A DNA stretch of 64,000 bases from Streptomyces sp. HUAS MG91 (GCF_040529335.1 NZ_CP159534.1:1488001-1552000); one strand, 5' to 3'. Counted from the stretch's first letter, positions 32,912-44,615 are shown. Notes: generated by a model not told the origin, from the sequence alone. Program-made: numbers and translations.

Positions 32912-33364
32912 GTGGCTGCGGCCTCTTCGGAGAAGGCGACCGCGAAGCGGCGGCGCCGGCTGATCAGCGGTCCCGGCATGCTGCTGGTGTGGCTCTACGG
33001 CGTCATGGTCGTCGGGGCCGTGTCGCGCTCGGCCGTGCAGATCTCCACGGACTTCGGCAGGGCGCCGCTCGCCTACACGCTGTCCGCGGTGGCGGGGATC
33101 GTGTACGGGTTCATCACGTACTCGCTGGTGCGCGGCGGGGACCGGGCCCGGCGGGCCGCGTTCGCCTGCTGCGCGCTGGAGCTGGCGGGCGTGCTGATCG
33201 TCGGCGTGTGGACGCTGGTGGAGCCGTCGGCGTTCCCGGACGCGACCGTGTGGTCGGACTTCGGGATGGGCTACCTCTTCATCCCGGTGATCCTGCCGCT
33301 GACCGCGATGTACTGGCTGCGCAAGGGCGTGCTGCGGCACGGGTCCGAGGCCGCGGAGGCCTGA
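32912..33364 (+). CDS. Membrane protein, unknown (second of pair)
   Basis: 150 residues. A short basic N-terminus (AKRRRRLISGPG) precedes four predicted helices (MLLVWLYGVMVVGAVSRSAV, LSAVAGIVYGFITYSLV, AFACCALELAGVLIVGVWTLV, GYLFIPVILPLTAMYWL). The GTG at 32912 is chosen because GGGGAGG ends 5 nt upstream; the ATG at 32891 would overlap the preceding gene. It probably acts with the upstream membrane protein. Confidence 0.78.
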   Translation: MAAASSEKATAKRRRRLISGPGMLLVWLYGVMVVGAVSRSAVQISTDFGRAPLAYTLSAVAGIVYGFITYSLVRGGDRARRAAFACCALELAGVLIVGVWTLVEPSAFPDATVWSDFGMGYLFIPVILPLTAMYWLRKGVLRHGSEAAEA

Positions 33365-33406
33365 GACTCCGGCGGGTGCGGCCGGGGCGGGGCCCCGGCC
33401 GTCCGG

Positions 33407-33907
33407 TCAGACTCCGGTGAGGCTCGGCGCCTCGGTCTCCTTCGCCAGCGTCACGACGGTCAGCCGCTCGTCGACCTTCTCCGTGGTGACCGGGGCGTAG
33501 CCGTGCCTGCGGTACAGGCGCAGGTTGTGGTCGCTGCGGTGGCCCGTGAAGAGTTCGAAGCGCTTGGCCGTGCCCGCCGTGGCCAGCTGGGCCTCTATGG
33601 CGGCCAGGAGCCGCCCGCCGAGGCCGTGGCGGCGCAGCCGCGGGTGGACGATCAGCTTGCCGATGTGTGCCGTGCCGTCCGCGTCGGTGGTGCCGCGCAC
33701 GGAGGCCACCACCTCGTCGCCGAGGCGGGCCACCAGGACGGTGCCGCTCGTCAGTTCTCCCCGGACCGATTCCAGGGACTGCGTGAGCGGTTCGATCGAG
33801 TAGTCCCCGTAGAGCTGTGCCTCGCTCTGGTAGCAGAGGTACTGCAGTTTGAGGATCTGTTCGGCATCCGCTTCGGTCGCCGCAGAGATGGTCACGCTCA
33901 TGCCCAT
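33407..33907 (-). CDS. GNAT N-acetyltransferase
   Basis: 166 residues. The core acetyl-CoA loop is IVHPRLRRHGLGGRLLAAIEAQLA, followed by ELFTGHRSDHNLRLYRRHGYAPVTTEK. Substrate unknown. The ATG at 33907 (MGMSVTISA) has GGGAGG 9 nt upstream. Immediately downstream of the ECF-like sigma gene (40-bp gap), so possibly co-transcribed with it. Confidence 0.9.
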   Translation of the reverse strand: MGMSVTISAATEADAEQILKLQYLCYQSEAQLYGDYSIEPLTQSLESVRGELTSGTVLVARLGDEVVASVRGTTDADGTAHIGKLIVHPRLRRHGLGGRLLAAIEAQLATAGTAKRFELFTGHRSDHNLRLYRRHGYAPVTTEKVDERLTVVTLAKETEAPSLTGV

Positions 33908-33946
33908 GTGTGCATGCCTCCCGCTCACCTGTCCGCCGTGTGTCCC

Positions 33947-34474
33947 TCACCCTTTTCCCCTGTGGGCCATCGGCGCAACCTCGGCGGCCATGATTCTGCG
34001 CAGGCAACCCAGACATCTGGAACGTTCCGGCCCAAGGCTGCCCTGTGAGATACCCAACTCGCCCGCGATCTCCCGGTACGTGAGGTCGAGCGGGGACAGC
34101 AGGGCACCGATGAGGCGGGGGCAGCGTCCGGGCAGTCGGCGCACGGCCGCGTGCAGGGTCCGCGCCCGCTCCCGGGCGAGCGCGCGGCGCTCCGGGTCGG
34201 ACTCGCCGGGGTCGGCGGCGGGCTCGTCGGCGGCGGGGTGTTCGCGCAGACCGGTGCGGCGCAGACGGCGGGCCTCGGCGTGGACCGTCCGGGTGAGCCA
34301 GGCGGCCGGGTCGGGCGGCGGGCCCTGGTCGGCGAGCCGTTCCAGCAGGCGCAGCCAGACGTCCTGCTCCAGGTCGGCCAGATCGTCGCGGTCGGCCGCG
34401 GCGGGGAGTTCGGCGTGCGCCTCCGCGGCGAGCAGGGGGCGCAGGGCGTCGAGCACCCGGGTGTCGTACGTCAT
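33947..34474 (-). CDS. Sigma-70 family RNA polymerase sigma factor (ECF-like)
   Basis: 175 residues. The region 2-like helices are DDLADLEQDVWLRLLERLADQG...PAAWLTRTVHAEARRLRRTGL; region 4 is a helix-turn-helix, LSPLDLTYREIAGELGISQGSLGPERSRCLGCLRRIM. A Glu/Asp/Ala-rich linker joins them. No anti-sigma gene or sensor is adjacent, so its signal is unclear. Some Streptomyces factors of this type are controlled by the C-terminus or by distant partners. Confidence 0.88.
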   Translation of the reverse strand: MTYDTRVLDALRPLLAAEAHAELPAAADRDDLADLEQDVWLRLLERLADQGPPPDPAAWLTRTVHAEARRLRRTGLREHPAADEPAADPGESDPERRALARERARTLHAAVRRLPGRCPRLIGALLSPLDLTYREIAGELGISQGSLGPERSRCLGCLRRIMAAEVAPMAHRGKG

Positions 34475-34548
34475 GTACGACGGGACGGGGCGGGCCCGGC
34501 GACCGGTTGCCGGGTCCGCCCGTGATCACTCCAACCGGCGCTCGCCGC

Positions 34549-35742
34549 TCAGCCGTTGACGAAGTCCTCGCGGGCGAGGAGGGCGGTGTCGCAGTTGTCG
34601 GAGAAGATGCCGTCGATCCCGGTGGCGAAGTACGTCTTGAACGCGCCGAACGCGTCGCCGTACGCGTTCGGGTCCGTCCCCTTCTTGAAGTCGGCCGGGA
34701 GGAAGGTGTTCTCGTTGCGCATGGTGTACGGGTGCAGGATGAGGCCCGCGGCGTGCGCGTCCTTGACGAGGGTGGTCGGCGCGAGGAGCTTGCCCGAGGC
34801 GTCCTTCGGGATGATCAGGTCGAGGGTGGGGCCGATGCCGTTCGCGTACCCGGCGATCTCGGCGAGTCCCTTGGGCGTGATCAGGTCGGCGACGGTGCGC
34901 GGGTCGCCGGTGTCGACGAAGTCGGCGGGGCGGGAGTTCGCCGTGGAGAGCAGGACGGCCAGCGGGTTGTCGACGAGCTTGTTCAGGCGCTGGATGCTGG
35001 TCGGCTCGAAGGACTGGAGGATGACCGGCGAGTTCTTCCGGTGCAGCCCGTGGGCGCGCAGGATCCTGGCGAGCCGCTCCTCCAGGCCGAGGCCGAGCTT
35101 GCGGAAGTAGGTGGGGTGCTTGGTCTCGGGGTAGATCCAGACCTCGCGGCCGCGCTTGCGGCTCTGCTCGGCGCGCCAGGCGAGGACCTCCTCGAAGGTG
35201 GGGATCTCCCAGCGGCCGTCGTAGAGGGTGTTGTGCTGGCGGTTGCCGGGGATGCGCTCCTTGGCTCTGAGCGTCTTCAGCTCGGCGAGCGTGAAGTCCT
35301 CGGTGAACCAGCCGGTCGTCGAGACCCCGTCGATGACCTTGGTGGTCTTGCGGGAGGCGAACTCGGGGTGCGCCGAGACGTCCGTGGTGCCGCCGATTTC
35401 CGGCTCGTGACGGCATACGAGGTGGCCGTCCCTGGTCGGGACGATGTCACCGGCCTCGATGACGTGCGCGCCCATGTCGAGCGCCAGCTGGTACGAGCCC
35501 AGGGTGTGCTCGGGGCGGTAGCCGCTGGCTCCGCGGTGGCCGATGACGGTCGGTACAGGCAGGCCCTTGATGCCGCGTCCGGAGTGATTCCCACCACTCG
35601 CGCGCTCCGCCGCGCTCGCCGCGGTGGGCGCCGCGAGGGCGGCGGCGCCGGCGCCGAGCACCGCCGCGCCGAGCAGCGAGCGGCGGCCCACTCCTGTGGT
35701 TCCCCGGGTCTCCCGCGCAGCCTGTGACTTCTCGTTCCCCAT
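34549..35742 (-). CDS. glpQ: Secreted glycerophosphodiester phosphodiesterase (Tat substrate)
   Basis: 397-residue GDPD-family enzyme. The twin-arginine signal peptide (GVGRRSLLGAAVLGAGAAALA...ASAA) exports the folded protein. The catalytic TIM barrel begins TVIGHRGASGYRPEHTLGSY (HRG and E motifs) and contains IEAGDIVPTRDGHLVCRHEPEI; the E-x-D metal site is EAGD. It hydrolyses glycerophosphodiesters to glycerol-3-phosphate and alcohol, scavenging phosphate or carbon outside the cell. GGAGGAG lies 6 nt before ATG 35742. Divergent from the PlsC-like gene. Confidence 0.94.
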   Translation of the reverse strand: MGNEKSQAARETRGTTGVGRRSLLGAAVLGAGAAALAAPTAASAAERASGGNHSGRGIKGLPVPTVIGHRGASGYRPEHTLGSYQLALDMGAHVIEAGDIVPTRDGHLVCRHEPEIGGTTDVSAHPEFASRKTTKVIDGVSTTGWFTEDFTLAELKTLRAKERIPGNRQHNTLYDGRWEIPTFEEVLAWRAEQSRKRGREVWIYPETKHPTYFRKLGLGLEERLARILRAHGLHRKNSPVILQSFEPTSIQRLNKLVDNPLAVLLSTANSRPADFVDTGDPRTVADLITPKGLAEIAGYANGIGPTLDLIIPKDASGKLLAPTTLVKDAHAAGLILHPYTMRNENTFLPADFKKGTDPNAYGDAFGAFKTYFATGIDGIFSDNCDTALLAREDFVNG

Positions 35743-36042
35743 GAAGCACTCCTCCCGACCAGTCGTGCCTTGCACCTGTCAAAGCGGTCCCGATCGTAGG
35801 TGGGCGGGAGTGACGAACGGGAGACCTCGTGCGGAACGGGAGGGTGTGGTGAGGTGACTGCTGGGGGTCGTCTACGCACCAGGGGTGCGCGCGGTCAGGT
35901 CAACTCTGCGTATCCAGTCGGTGAACCCGATGTGCGACCGGGCCGCAGGCGCGAGTATCGTCCTCACCTGCGCAGACCGTCACGGCCGATCCCGGGCCGT
36001 GCCCAGACTGAAATCTTGTCAATCTCGACATCGGAGGGCCCG
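35743..36042. other. 300-bp divergent intergenic region between glpQ and the PlsC-like gene
   Basis: Contains promoters for both genes. I see no gene and no well-formed PHO-box-like direct repeats that I would defend. GGAGGG at 36032-36037 is the ribosome-binding site of the downstream TTG start. Confidence 0.4.
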
Positions 36043-36714
36043 TTGTCCCGCTTCGCGCTCATCAAGGCAGTGCTCGGACCGATCATGCGCCTGATGTTCC
36101 GCACCCGTGTGGAAGGCGCCGAGAACATTCCGGGCACCGGCCCCGTCATTCTGGCGGGCAACCACCTGACGTTCATCGACTCGATGATCCTGCCGCTCGT
36201 CTGCGACCGGCAGGTGTGCTTCATCGGCAAGGACGAGTACGTCACCGGGAAGTCGCTCAAGGGCCGTCTCATGGCCTGGTTCTTCACCGGCGTCGGCATG
36301 ATCCCGGTGGACCGGGACGGTGCCAACGGCGGGGTGGCCGCGCTGATGACCGGCCGCCGTGTCCTGGAGGAGGGTCGCATCTTCGGTATCTACCCGGAGG
36401 GGACCCGCTCCCCCGACGGGCGTCTGTACCGCGGCCGTACGGGTATCGCGCGGCTGACGCTGATGACCGGTGCGCCGGTGGTGCCCTTCGCCATGATCGG
36501 CACGGACAAGCTGCAGCCGGGTGGCTCGGGGATGCCTAAGCCGGGGCGGGTGACCGTGCGGTTCGGGGAGCCCATGGAGTTCTCCCGGTACGACGGGATG
36601 GGGCGCGACCGGTATGTGCTGCGGGCCGTGACCGACTCGGTGATGGCTGAGGTCATGCGGTTGTCGGGGCAGGAGTACGTGGACATGTACGCCACTAAGG
36701 CGAAGGCCGCGTAG
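36043..36714 (+). CDS. plsC: 1-acylglycerol-3-phosphate O-acyltransferase family protein
   Basis: 223 residues with LPLAT motifs: NHLTFIDS (HX4D, catalytic His and Asp), GMIPVDRDG, YPEGTRSPDGRLYRGRTGIARL (EGTR substrate-binding motif) and VVPFAMIGTD. It acylates lysophosphatidate in membrane phospholipid synthesis. The start is a TTG at 36043, chosen because GGAGGG ends 5 nt upstream and the protein then begins SRFALIKAVLGPIMRL; upstream sequence in frame looks non-coding. Confidence 0.9.
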   Translation: MSRFALIKAVLGPIMRLMFRTRVEGAENIPGTGPVILAGNHLTFIDSMILPLVCDRQVCFIGKDEYVTGKSLKGRLMAWFFTGVGMIPVDRDGANGGVAALMTGRRVLEEGRIFGIYPEGTRSPDGRLYRGRTGIARLTLMTGAPVVPFAMIGTDKLQPGGSGMPKPGRVTVRFGEPMEFSRYDGMGRDRYVLRAVTDSVMAEVMRLSGQEYVDMYATKAKAA

Positions 36715-36729
36715 GCGTTCTGATCTGGG

Positions 36730-36767
36730 CCGTGGGCCCGCCGGAGATGTCTCCGGCGGGCCCACGG
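36730..36767. terminator. Bidirectional terminator
   Basis: Perfect 18-bp stem (CCGTGGGCCCGCCGGAGA and complement) with a 2-nt loop (TG) as written, between the convergent PlsC-like and MFS genes. Confidence 0.8.
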
Positions 36768-36851
36768 TCGTTTTCGGGCGGGGCTGTGGCGGGGCCCGTC
36801 GAGGCGCCTGACCGGCGCTGGGGTGCCGCCTTGCCCACCCTGCCGCCCTTG

Positions 36852-36933
36852 GCGGCAGATTGCCCGAGGCGGCGGGGGGCGCGGCAGATTGCCCGAGGCG
36901 GCGGGGGCGCGGCAGATTGCCCGAGGCGGGGGC
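36852..36933. repeat. Three-unit tandem repeat, about 28 bp each
   Basis: The core GCGGCAGATTGCCCGAGGCGG occurs three times (starting near 36852, 36881 and 36909), separated by short G/C runs of differing length. It lies directly after the MFS stop codon. Confidence 0.85.
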
Positions 36934-36939
36934 TGCCGG

Positions 36940-38469
36940 TCAGTTCTCCAGGTGTTGGCCTCGGAGCATGAACCAGGCTGCCACTGATGTCGCCAGGAGG
37001 ACCGCCGCGCCGACGCCCGCCGCGACCTGGAGGCCGTCGACGAAGGCGCCCTGGGCCGATGTCAGCAGTTCGTGGGCCTGGGCCGCCGGGAGCGCCGAGG
37101 CCGATTCGACCGCGCCGCCCAGCGATTCGTGGGCGGCCGACGCCACGTCCGCCGGGGTGCCCGCGGGGGCGGTGAAGCTCGCGTAGACGCCCGTGACGAT
37201 CGAGCCGAGCAGGGCGATGCCGAGGGCCGCGCCGAGTTCGTACGCCGTCTCGGAGACCGCGGACGCCGCGCCCGCCTGCTCCTTGGGGACGCTGGAGAGG
37301 ATCACGTCGGCCGTCACCGTGAAGGAGAAGCCGGCGCCGACGCCGACGACCAGCAGGACGGTGCCGAGCAGCGGGTAACCCGTCGACCGGCTCAGGGTCG
37401 TGAGCGCGGCGAGGGCCAGGCCCACCGCCGCCAGCCCGCCCGCCACCACGACGCGCACCGAGAAGCGGCGCGCCACGAATCCGGCGATCAGGCCCGCGCC
37501 CACGGCACCCACGGCGGCCGGGAGTTCGGCCAGGCCCGCCTCGAACGGCCTGCGTCCCTGGACCAGTTGGAGGAACTGGGACAGGAAGAAGATCAGGCCC
37601 GCGAGGCCCAGGATGGTCAGCAGGTCGGCGAGGACGGCACCGGAGAAGCCGCGGTTGCGGAACAGCCGCATGTCCAGCAGCGGCGAGGCGAGGGTGAGTT
37701 GGCGCCGGACGAAGGTGACCAGGGCCGCCACGCCGACGACCGCCGCACCCGCGACCTCCCAGCTGACGCCGTGCGCGGCCGCCTCCTTGATCGCGTAGAC
37801 GACACCGATCATGCCGATCAGGGAGAGGCCGACGCTGGGCAGGTCCCAGGGGCCCGGGACCGGGTTCTTCGACTCGGGGATGAGCTTCGCGCCGACGACG
37901 ACCAGGACCGCCATCACGGGGAGGTTGATCAGGAAGACCGAGCCCCACCAGAAGTGCTCCAGCAGGAAGCCGCCGACGACCGGGCCGACCGCCGCGCCCG
38001 CCGAGGCCATGGCGCCCCAGATGCCGACGGCCAGCGAGCGCTCGCGCGGGTCGTGGAAGATGTTGCGGATCAGGGCGAGGGTCGAGGGCATGAGCGTGGC
38101 GCCCGCGACACCCAGGAGGGCGCGCGCCAGGATCATCATCTCCGGCGTCGTCGCGTACGCGTTGAGCACCGAGACAGCGCCGAACGCGACGGCGCCCGTC
38201 AGCAGCAGCTTCTTGCGGCCGATGCGGTCGCCGAGGCTGCCCATGGAGACGAGGAGTCCGGCGATGACGAACGAGTAGACGTCGCCGATCCACAGCAGCT
38301 GGGTGCCGGACGGCTTCAGGTCCTCACTGATGTACGGGGTCGCGAGTCCGAGGACCGTCGCGTCCACGGCGACGAGCAGCACGGCGAGCACGAGGACGCA
38401 GAGGGCGAGCCACCGGCCGGGGCGCGACACCACCTCCGCCGCGGGGGTGCGCTGGTGTGTGCTGGTCAT
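36940..38469 (-). CDS. MFS drug efflux transporter (DHA2, 14-helix type)
   Basis: 509 residues with about 14 predicted helices. It carries motif A-like GSLGDRIGRKKLLLTGAVAFG and motif C-like GAAVGPVVGGFLLEHFWW, and starts with a helix WLALCVLVLAVLLVAVDATVLGLATPYI typical of EmrB/QacA-type antiporters. It likely exports a hydrophobic or cationic drug using the proton gradient. The ATG overlaps the tetR stop by four bases (ATGA), so it is coupled to the regulator. Confidence 0.93.
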   Translation of the reverse strand: MTSTHQRTPAAEVVSRPGRWLALCVLVLAVLLVAVDATVLGLATPYISEDLKPSGTQLLWIGDVYSFVIAGLLVSMGSLGDRIGRKKLLLTGAVAFGAVSVLNAYATTPEMMILARALLGVAGATLMPSTLALIRNIFHDPRERSLAVGIWGAMASAGAAVGPVVGGFLLEHFWWGSVFLINLPVMAVLVVVGAKLIPESKNPVPGPWDLPSVGLSLIGMIGVVYAIKEAAAHGVSWEVAGAAVVGVAALVTFVRRQLTLASPLLDMRLFRNRGFSGAVLADLLTILGLAGLIFFLSQFLQLVQGRRPFEAGLAELPAAVGAVGAGLIAGFVARRFSVRVVVAGGLAAVGLALAALTTLSRSTGYPLLGTVLLVVGVGAGFSFTVTADVILSSVPKEQAGAASAVSETAYELGAALGIALLGSIVTGVYASFTAPAGTPADVASAAHESLGGAVESASALPAAQAHELLTSAQGAFVDGLQVAAGVGAAVLLATSVAAWFMLRGQHLEN

Positions 38470-39017
38470 GGTTCCACTCTCCGTCGTGCGCCGCCGAGCA
38501 GCAGCTCGGCGATCATGTATGAGAAGTCCTTGGCCGCGACGCGGCCGTCCTGTACGGCCCAGGCGCCGCTGCCGATGAGGCCGTAGAGCGCCTCGCAGAG
38601 CCAGGCCGGTGTCAGGTCGATGCGGAACTCGCCCGCTTCCTGGCCGCGCCGGAACAGCGCCGCCATGCGGCCGTCGAGCCGCTCCCAGCCCGCGTTCTGC
38701 CCCTCGCCCTCGAAGAGCTGGTTCTCCGTGGTGAGGAAGGCGAGCAGCGGGGCCGCCGGCTCCATCTCCCGGATCAGGCGGCGCAGCGCGTCCTCGGCCG
38801 GGCCCTCGTCGAGCCGGGCCAGGTCGAGCGCCGTCTCGCACTCCTGGATACCGAGGCTCTCCAGGGCGCGGACGAGGGCGTCGCGGCCCGCGAAGTGGCG
38901 GTGCAGGGTCGCGCGGCTGATGCCGGCGGCCCGGGCCACCTCGTCCATCGTGGCGGTGGACTTGCGGGTGAGCAGGGCGGCGGCGCTGCGCAGCACCTGT
39001 TCGCGATCGACAGACAT
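38466..39017 (-). CDS. TetR/AcrR-family repressor of the MFS gene
   Basis: 183 residues. The N-terminal TetR helix-turn-helix reads ATMDEVARAAGISRATLHRHFAGRDALVRAL; the C-terminal domain is a ligand-binding helical bundle. ATG 39017 is chosen because TATTCT lies 6 nt upstream with no ribosome-binding site, suggesting a leaderless transcript. A perfect palindrome overlaps the expected -35. It probably represses itself and the coupled efflux gene until a drug binds. Confidence 0.9.
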   Translation of the reverse strand: MSVDREQVLRSAAALLTRKSTATMDEVARAAGISRATLHRHFAGRDALVRALESLGIQECETALDLARLDEGPAEDALRRLIREMEPAAPLLAFLTTENQLFEGEGQNAGWERLDGRMAALFRRGQEAGEFRIDLTPAWLCEALYGLIGSGAWAVQDGRVAAKDFSYMIAELLLGGARRRVEP

Positions 39018-39054
39018 GAGACAAGAATAGACCACGTGAGACATTGATGTCTCA
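39018..39054 (-). promoter_or_regulatory. tetR promoter with palindromic operator
   Basis: On the minus strand, TATTCT (39024-39029) acts as -10, 6 nt before the start codon, and GAGACA (39048-39053) as a -35 at 18-nt spacing. The 18-bp palindrome TGAGACATTGATGTCTCA (39037-39054) covers that -35. A further half site TGAGACA sits at 39017-39023. Confidence 0.65.
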
Positions 39055-39151
39055 TTCTTACGTCGCACAAACGATGAAGGTGACTCCGGTGGCCCGGCCG
39101 CTCACCCGGTGTTACCACTGGCAGGACGGAGCGACTCTCGGAGGTACGGGC

Positions 39152-39421
39152 ATGGGGTGCTGCATCTTCGCGGCGATGGCGGCGATCGGGCCGCGCGTCG
39201 CCCTGGCGATCACATGGCTCTTCACGAACCTCGTGGACCGGGCGTTCACCGGCGTGCTGATGCCGCTGCTCGGCCTGGTCTTCCTGCCGTGGACGACGCT
39301 GGGGTACGTGTTCGCGTACGCGCCCGTGGCCGGGGTGCGCGGCATCGGCTGGCTGGTCGTGCTGATCGGGCTGCTGATGGACCTGTCGAGCTACGGCGGC
39401 GGGGCGAAGGCCCGGCGCTGA
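39152..39421 (+). CDS. Small membrane protein, unknown
   Basis: 89 residues, MGCCIFAAMAAIGPRVALAITWLF..., with three hydrophobic segments and an aromatic-rich loop (LPWTTLGYVFAYAP). GGAGG lies 7 nt before the ATG, a strong start. Convergent with argH across a shared terminator. Similar small proteins are common in actinobacteria; function not known. Confidence 0.8.
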   Translation: MGCCIFAAMAAIGPRVALAITWLFTNLVDRAFTGVLMPLLGLVFLPWTTLGYVFAYAPVAGVRGIGWLVVLIGLLMDLSSYGGGAKARR

Positions 39422-39441
39422 TCGGCCGGCGGCCACGACGG

Positions 39442-39483
39442 CAAGGGCCCGGTTCGTCCTCGTACGGACGAACCGGGCCCTTG
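39442..39483. terminator. Bidirectional terminator between the small membrane gene and argH
   Basis: Perfect 18-bp stem (CAAGGGCCCGGTTCGTCC and complement) with a TCGTAC loop, 20-25 bp from both convergent stops. Confidence 0.85.
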
Positions 39484-39505
39484 GCCGTGGGGACGGGTCG
39501 GTGCG

Positions 39506-40945
<1,440 letters not shown>

Positions 40946-40960
40946 TCAAGCCGGTGGGTG

Positions 40961-40992
40961 TCATGCATGATTATGCAAGGTTCCGCATGAAT
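40961..40992 (-). promoter_or_regulatory. ARG-box-like operator upstream of argH
   Basis: AT-rich island in GC-rich DNA. TCATGCATGATTATGCAA (40961-40978) contains the near-palindrome TGCATGATTATGCA, followed by a second partial box TTCCGCATGAAT (40981-40992). The minus-strand TTGCATAA element recurs upstream of argC. Confidence 0.7.
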
Positions 40993-41077
40993 CGTCAATC
41001 GTGACCGGGTGAGACCCGGTATCCCATCATGCGGGACGGATCTGTCCAACATGTGATCACTTCGCCATACTCCCCGC

Positions 41078-41678
41078 ATGGGAAAAAGCTACGAGAGCAT
41101 CGACGGCCGGCTGCGCGCCTTCATCGAGTCCCAGCCTCTTTTCTTCACCGCCACGGCCCCGCTGGCCGGCGACGGCACGGTGAACCTCTCCCCCAAGGGC
41201 CTCAAAGGGTCGTTCGCCGTCCTCGACGCCCACACCGTGGCCTACCTCGACTTCGCGGGCTCCAACGCCGAGACCATCGCGCACCTGCGCGAGAACGGCC
41301 GGATCACCCTCATGTGGTGCGCCTTCTAGGTGCGCCTTCTAGGGGCCGCCGACCATCGTCCGGGTGCACGGTCGCGGCGAGCCCGTCTTCCGCGACGACC
41401 CGCGCTTCGACGACCTCCTCGGGCACTTCGACGCCATCGACCCGACGCGCAACGGACTGCGCGCGATCATCCTCGTACAGGCCGAACTCGTCCGGGACAC
41501 CTGCGGTTACGCCGTCCCCTTCATGACGTACGACGAGGAACGCACCCTGCACGGGGACTTCTTCGCGCGCAAGGACGACGCCGGGCTCGACGCGTACTTC
41601 CAGAAGAAGGAGTACATCGGAACCAGCCTGGACGGCCTTCCGGGGCTGCCGTTGCCGCTGCCGCCCGCTACCTTCTGA
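41078..41678 (+). pseudogene. Disrupted pyridoxamine 5'-phosphate oxidase family gene
   Basis: The first part (41078-41329, MGKSYESIDGRLRAFIESQPLFFTATAPL...GSNAETIAHLRENGRITLMWCAF) stops at a TAG. The rest (from about 41343, GPPTIVRVHGRGEPVFRDD... to GLPLPLPPATF, stop 41678) continues in another frame. Between them the 13-mer GTGCGCCTTCTAG stands twice in tandem (41317-41329, 41330-41342). Removing one copy restores one frame of 588 bp, with only the TAG remaining where a Lys codon is usual in such proteins (MWCAF-K-GPP). So both a frameshifting duplication and a nonsense codon break the gene. The domain is a flavin-binding split barrel. Confidence 0.88.
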
Positions 41679-41681
41679 CCC

Positions 41682-42392
41682 ATGCGTCCTTTACGAGCAG
41701 GTATCGCCTTCGCTGTCACGTTCTGCGCCGTGCTCGGCGGTGCGCCGTCCGCGAGTGCCGCCGCCCCGCTGCCCGCCCGGATGGCGGACACCGGCGGCGG
41801 CAGCCAGCTGATCACCGCCGAGGCGCCCCGCGCGTCCGCCACGTCCGGGACCGTCACCTGGTGGGACCGGCGCGCCGACGGCCGCTGGGTGAAGGCCGGT
41901 TCGGCGCCCGCGCGGTTCGGGGCGAAGGGGCTCGTGGCGGGGAGCAGCCGCGAGCAGGGCACGAACACCACCCCGGCCGGGCTCTACGACCTCCCCTTCG
42001 CCTTCGGCACCGAGAAGGCGCCGGGCGGTGCGTCGGTGACGTACCGGCGGGTGCGGAACTCCTCCTGGTGGTGCCAGGACAACAAGTCCCGCTCCTACAA
42101 CCGCTGGACGCAGCCCCGTCCGGCCGACTGCCGGGCGTCGGAGTCCGAGCACCTCGCCGACTACGGCACGCAGTACGCGCACGCCCTGGTGATCGGCTTC
42201 AACTACGACCGCCCGGTGCGCGGCCGCGGCGCCGGGATCTTCCTGCACGTCAACGGGCGGGCGGCGACGGCCGGTTGTGTGTCCGTGCCGAAGGACGCCG
42301 TGCGGCGGCTCCTGACGTGGGTGCGGCCGGGGCGGGCGCCGCACATCGCGATCGGGACGACGGGCGGGGCGACGGCGATCACGAAGTACTGA
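41682..42392 (+). CDS. Secreted L,D-transpeptidase family (YkuD) protein
   Basis: 236 residues. The Sec signal peptide (RAGIAFAVTFCAVLGGAPSASAA) is followed by a YkuD-type domain. The catalytic signature is FLHVNGRAATAGCVSVPKDAVRRLL (His ... Gly-Cys-Val-Ser), with Cys as nucleophile. Such domains cross-link peptidoglycan or attach proteins, and some Streptomyces members are secreted without peptidoglycan-binding domains, as here. ATG 3 bp after the broken PNPOx gene. Confidence 0.88.
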   Translation: MRPLRAGIAFAVTFCAVLGGAPSASAAAPLPARMADTGGGSQLITAEAPRASATSGTVTWWDRRADGRWVKAGSAPARFGAKGLVAGSSREQGTNTTPAGLYDLPFAFGTEKAPGGASVTYRRVRNSSWWCQDNKSRSYNRWTQPRPADCRASESEHLADYGTQYAHALVIGFNYDRPVRGRGAGIFLHVNGRAATAGCVSVPKDAVRRLLTWVRPGRAPHIAIGTTGGATAITKY

Positions 42393-43858
<1,466 letters not shown>

Positions 43859-43862
<4 letters not shown>

Positions 43863-44590
43863 CGGGGCACCGGCTTGAGCAGGTAACCGGCGCCCCGCAC
43901 CGTATGGATCATGGGCTCCCGGCCCGCGTCGATCTTCCGGCGCAGATACGAGATGTACAGCTCGACGACGTGCGCCTGACCGCCGAAGTCGTAGGACCAG
44001 ACGAGGTCGAGGAGCTGGGCCTTGCTCAGCACGCGGCGCGGGTTGCGCATCAGGCAGCGCAGCAGCTGGAACTCGGTCGGGGACAGCTCGACCGGCTCGC
44101 CGGCCCGGGTCACCTCGTGGGCGTCCTCGTCCATCTCCAGGTCGCCGACGGTGAGCAGGGCGGACGCGGCCCGCTCCCGGGTCATCCCGGCGCGGCGCAG
44201 CAGCCCGCGCACCCGGGCGACCAGTTCGGCCAGCGCGAACGGCTTCGTCACGTAGTCGTCGCCGCCCGCGGTGATCCCCGCGATGCGGTCCTCGACGGTG
44301 TCCCGGGCGGTCAGGAACAGCACGCACACGTGCGGCTGGGCGGCGCGCAGTTCGCGCAGCACGGACAGGCCGTCGCGGTCCGGGAGCATGATGTCGAGGA
44401 CCACGGCGTCGGGCCGGAAGCCGAGGGCCTCGGCCACGGCCGCGCGGGCGGTCGCGGCGGAGCGCACCTCCCAGCCCTCGTACCGCAGGGCACCGGTGAC
44501 GACCTCGGCGAGGTCCGGCTCGTCGTCGACGACGAGCACCCGCACGGGGGTGCCGTCGGGCCGGGTCAGGGCGGCGGGGCGTTGGCTCAT
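43859..44590 (-). CDS. OmpR-family response regulator
   Basis: 243 residues. The receiver domain has VLVVDDEPD and the phospho-Asp in VVLDIMLPDRDG, with the conserved Lys in DDYVTKPFAL. The C-terminal winged helix (VELSPTEFQLLRCLMRNPRRVLSKAQLLDLVW ... YISYLRRKID ... IHTVRGAGYLL) is OmpR/PhoB type and binds direct repeats spaced about 11 bp. It is first gene of the two-component operon. Confidence 0.95.
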
Positions 44591-44615
44591 GGTGGTACCA
44601 GATTCTCCCGGTCGT

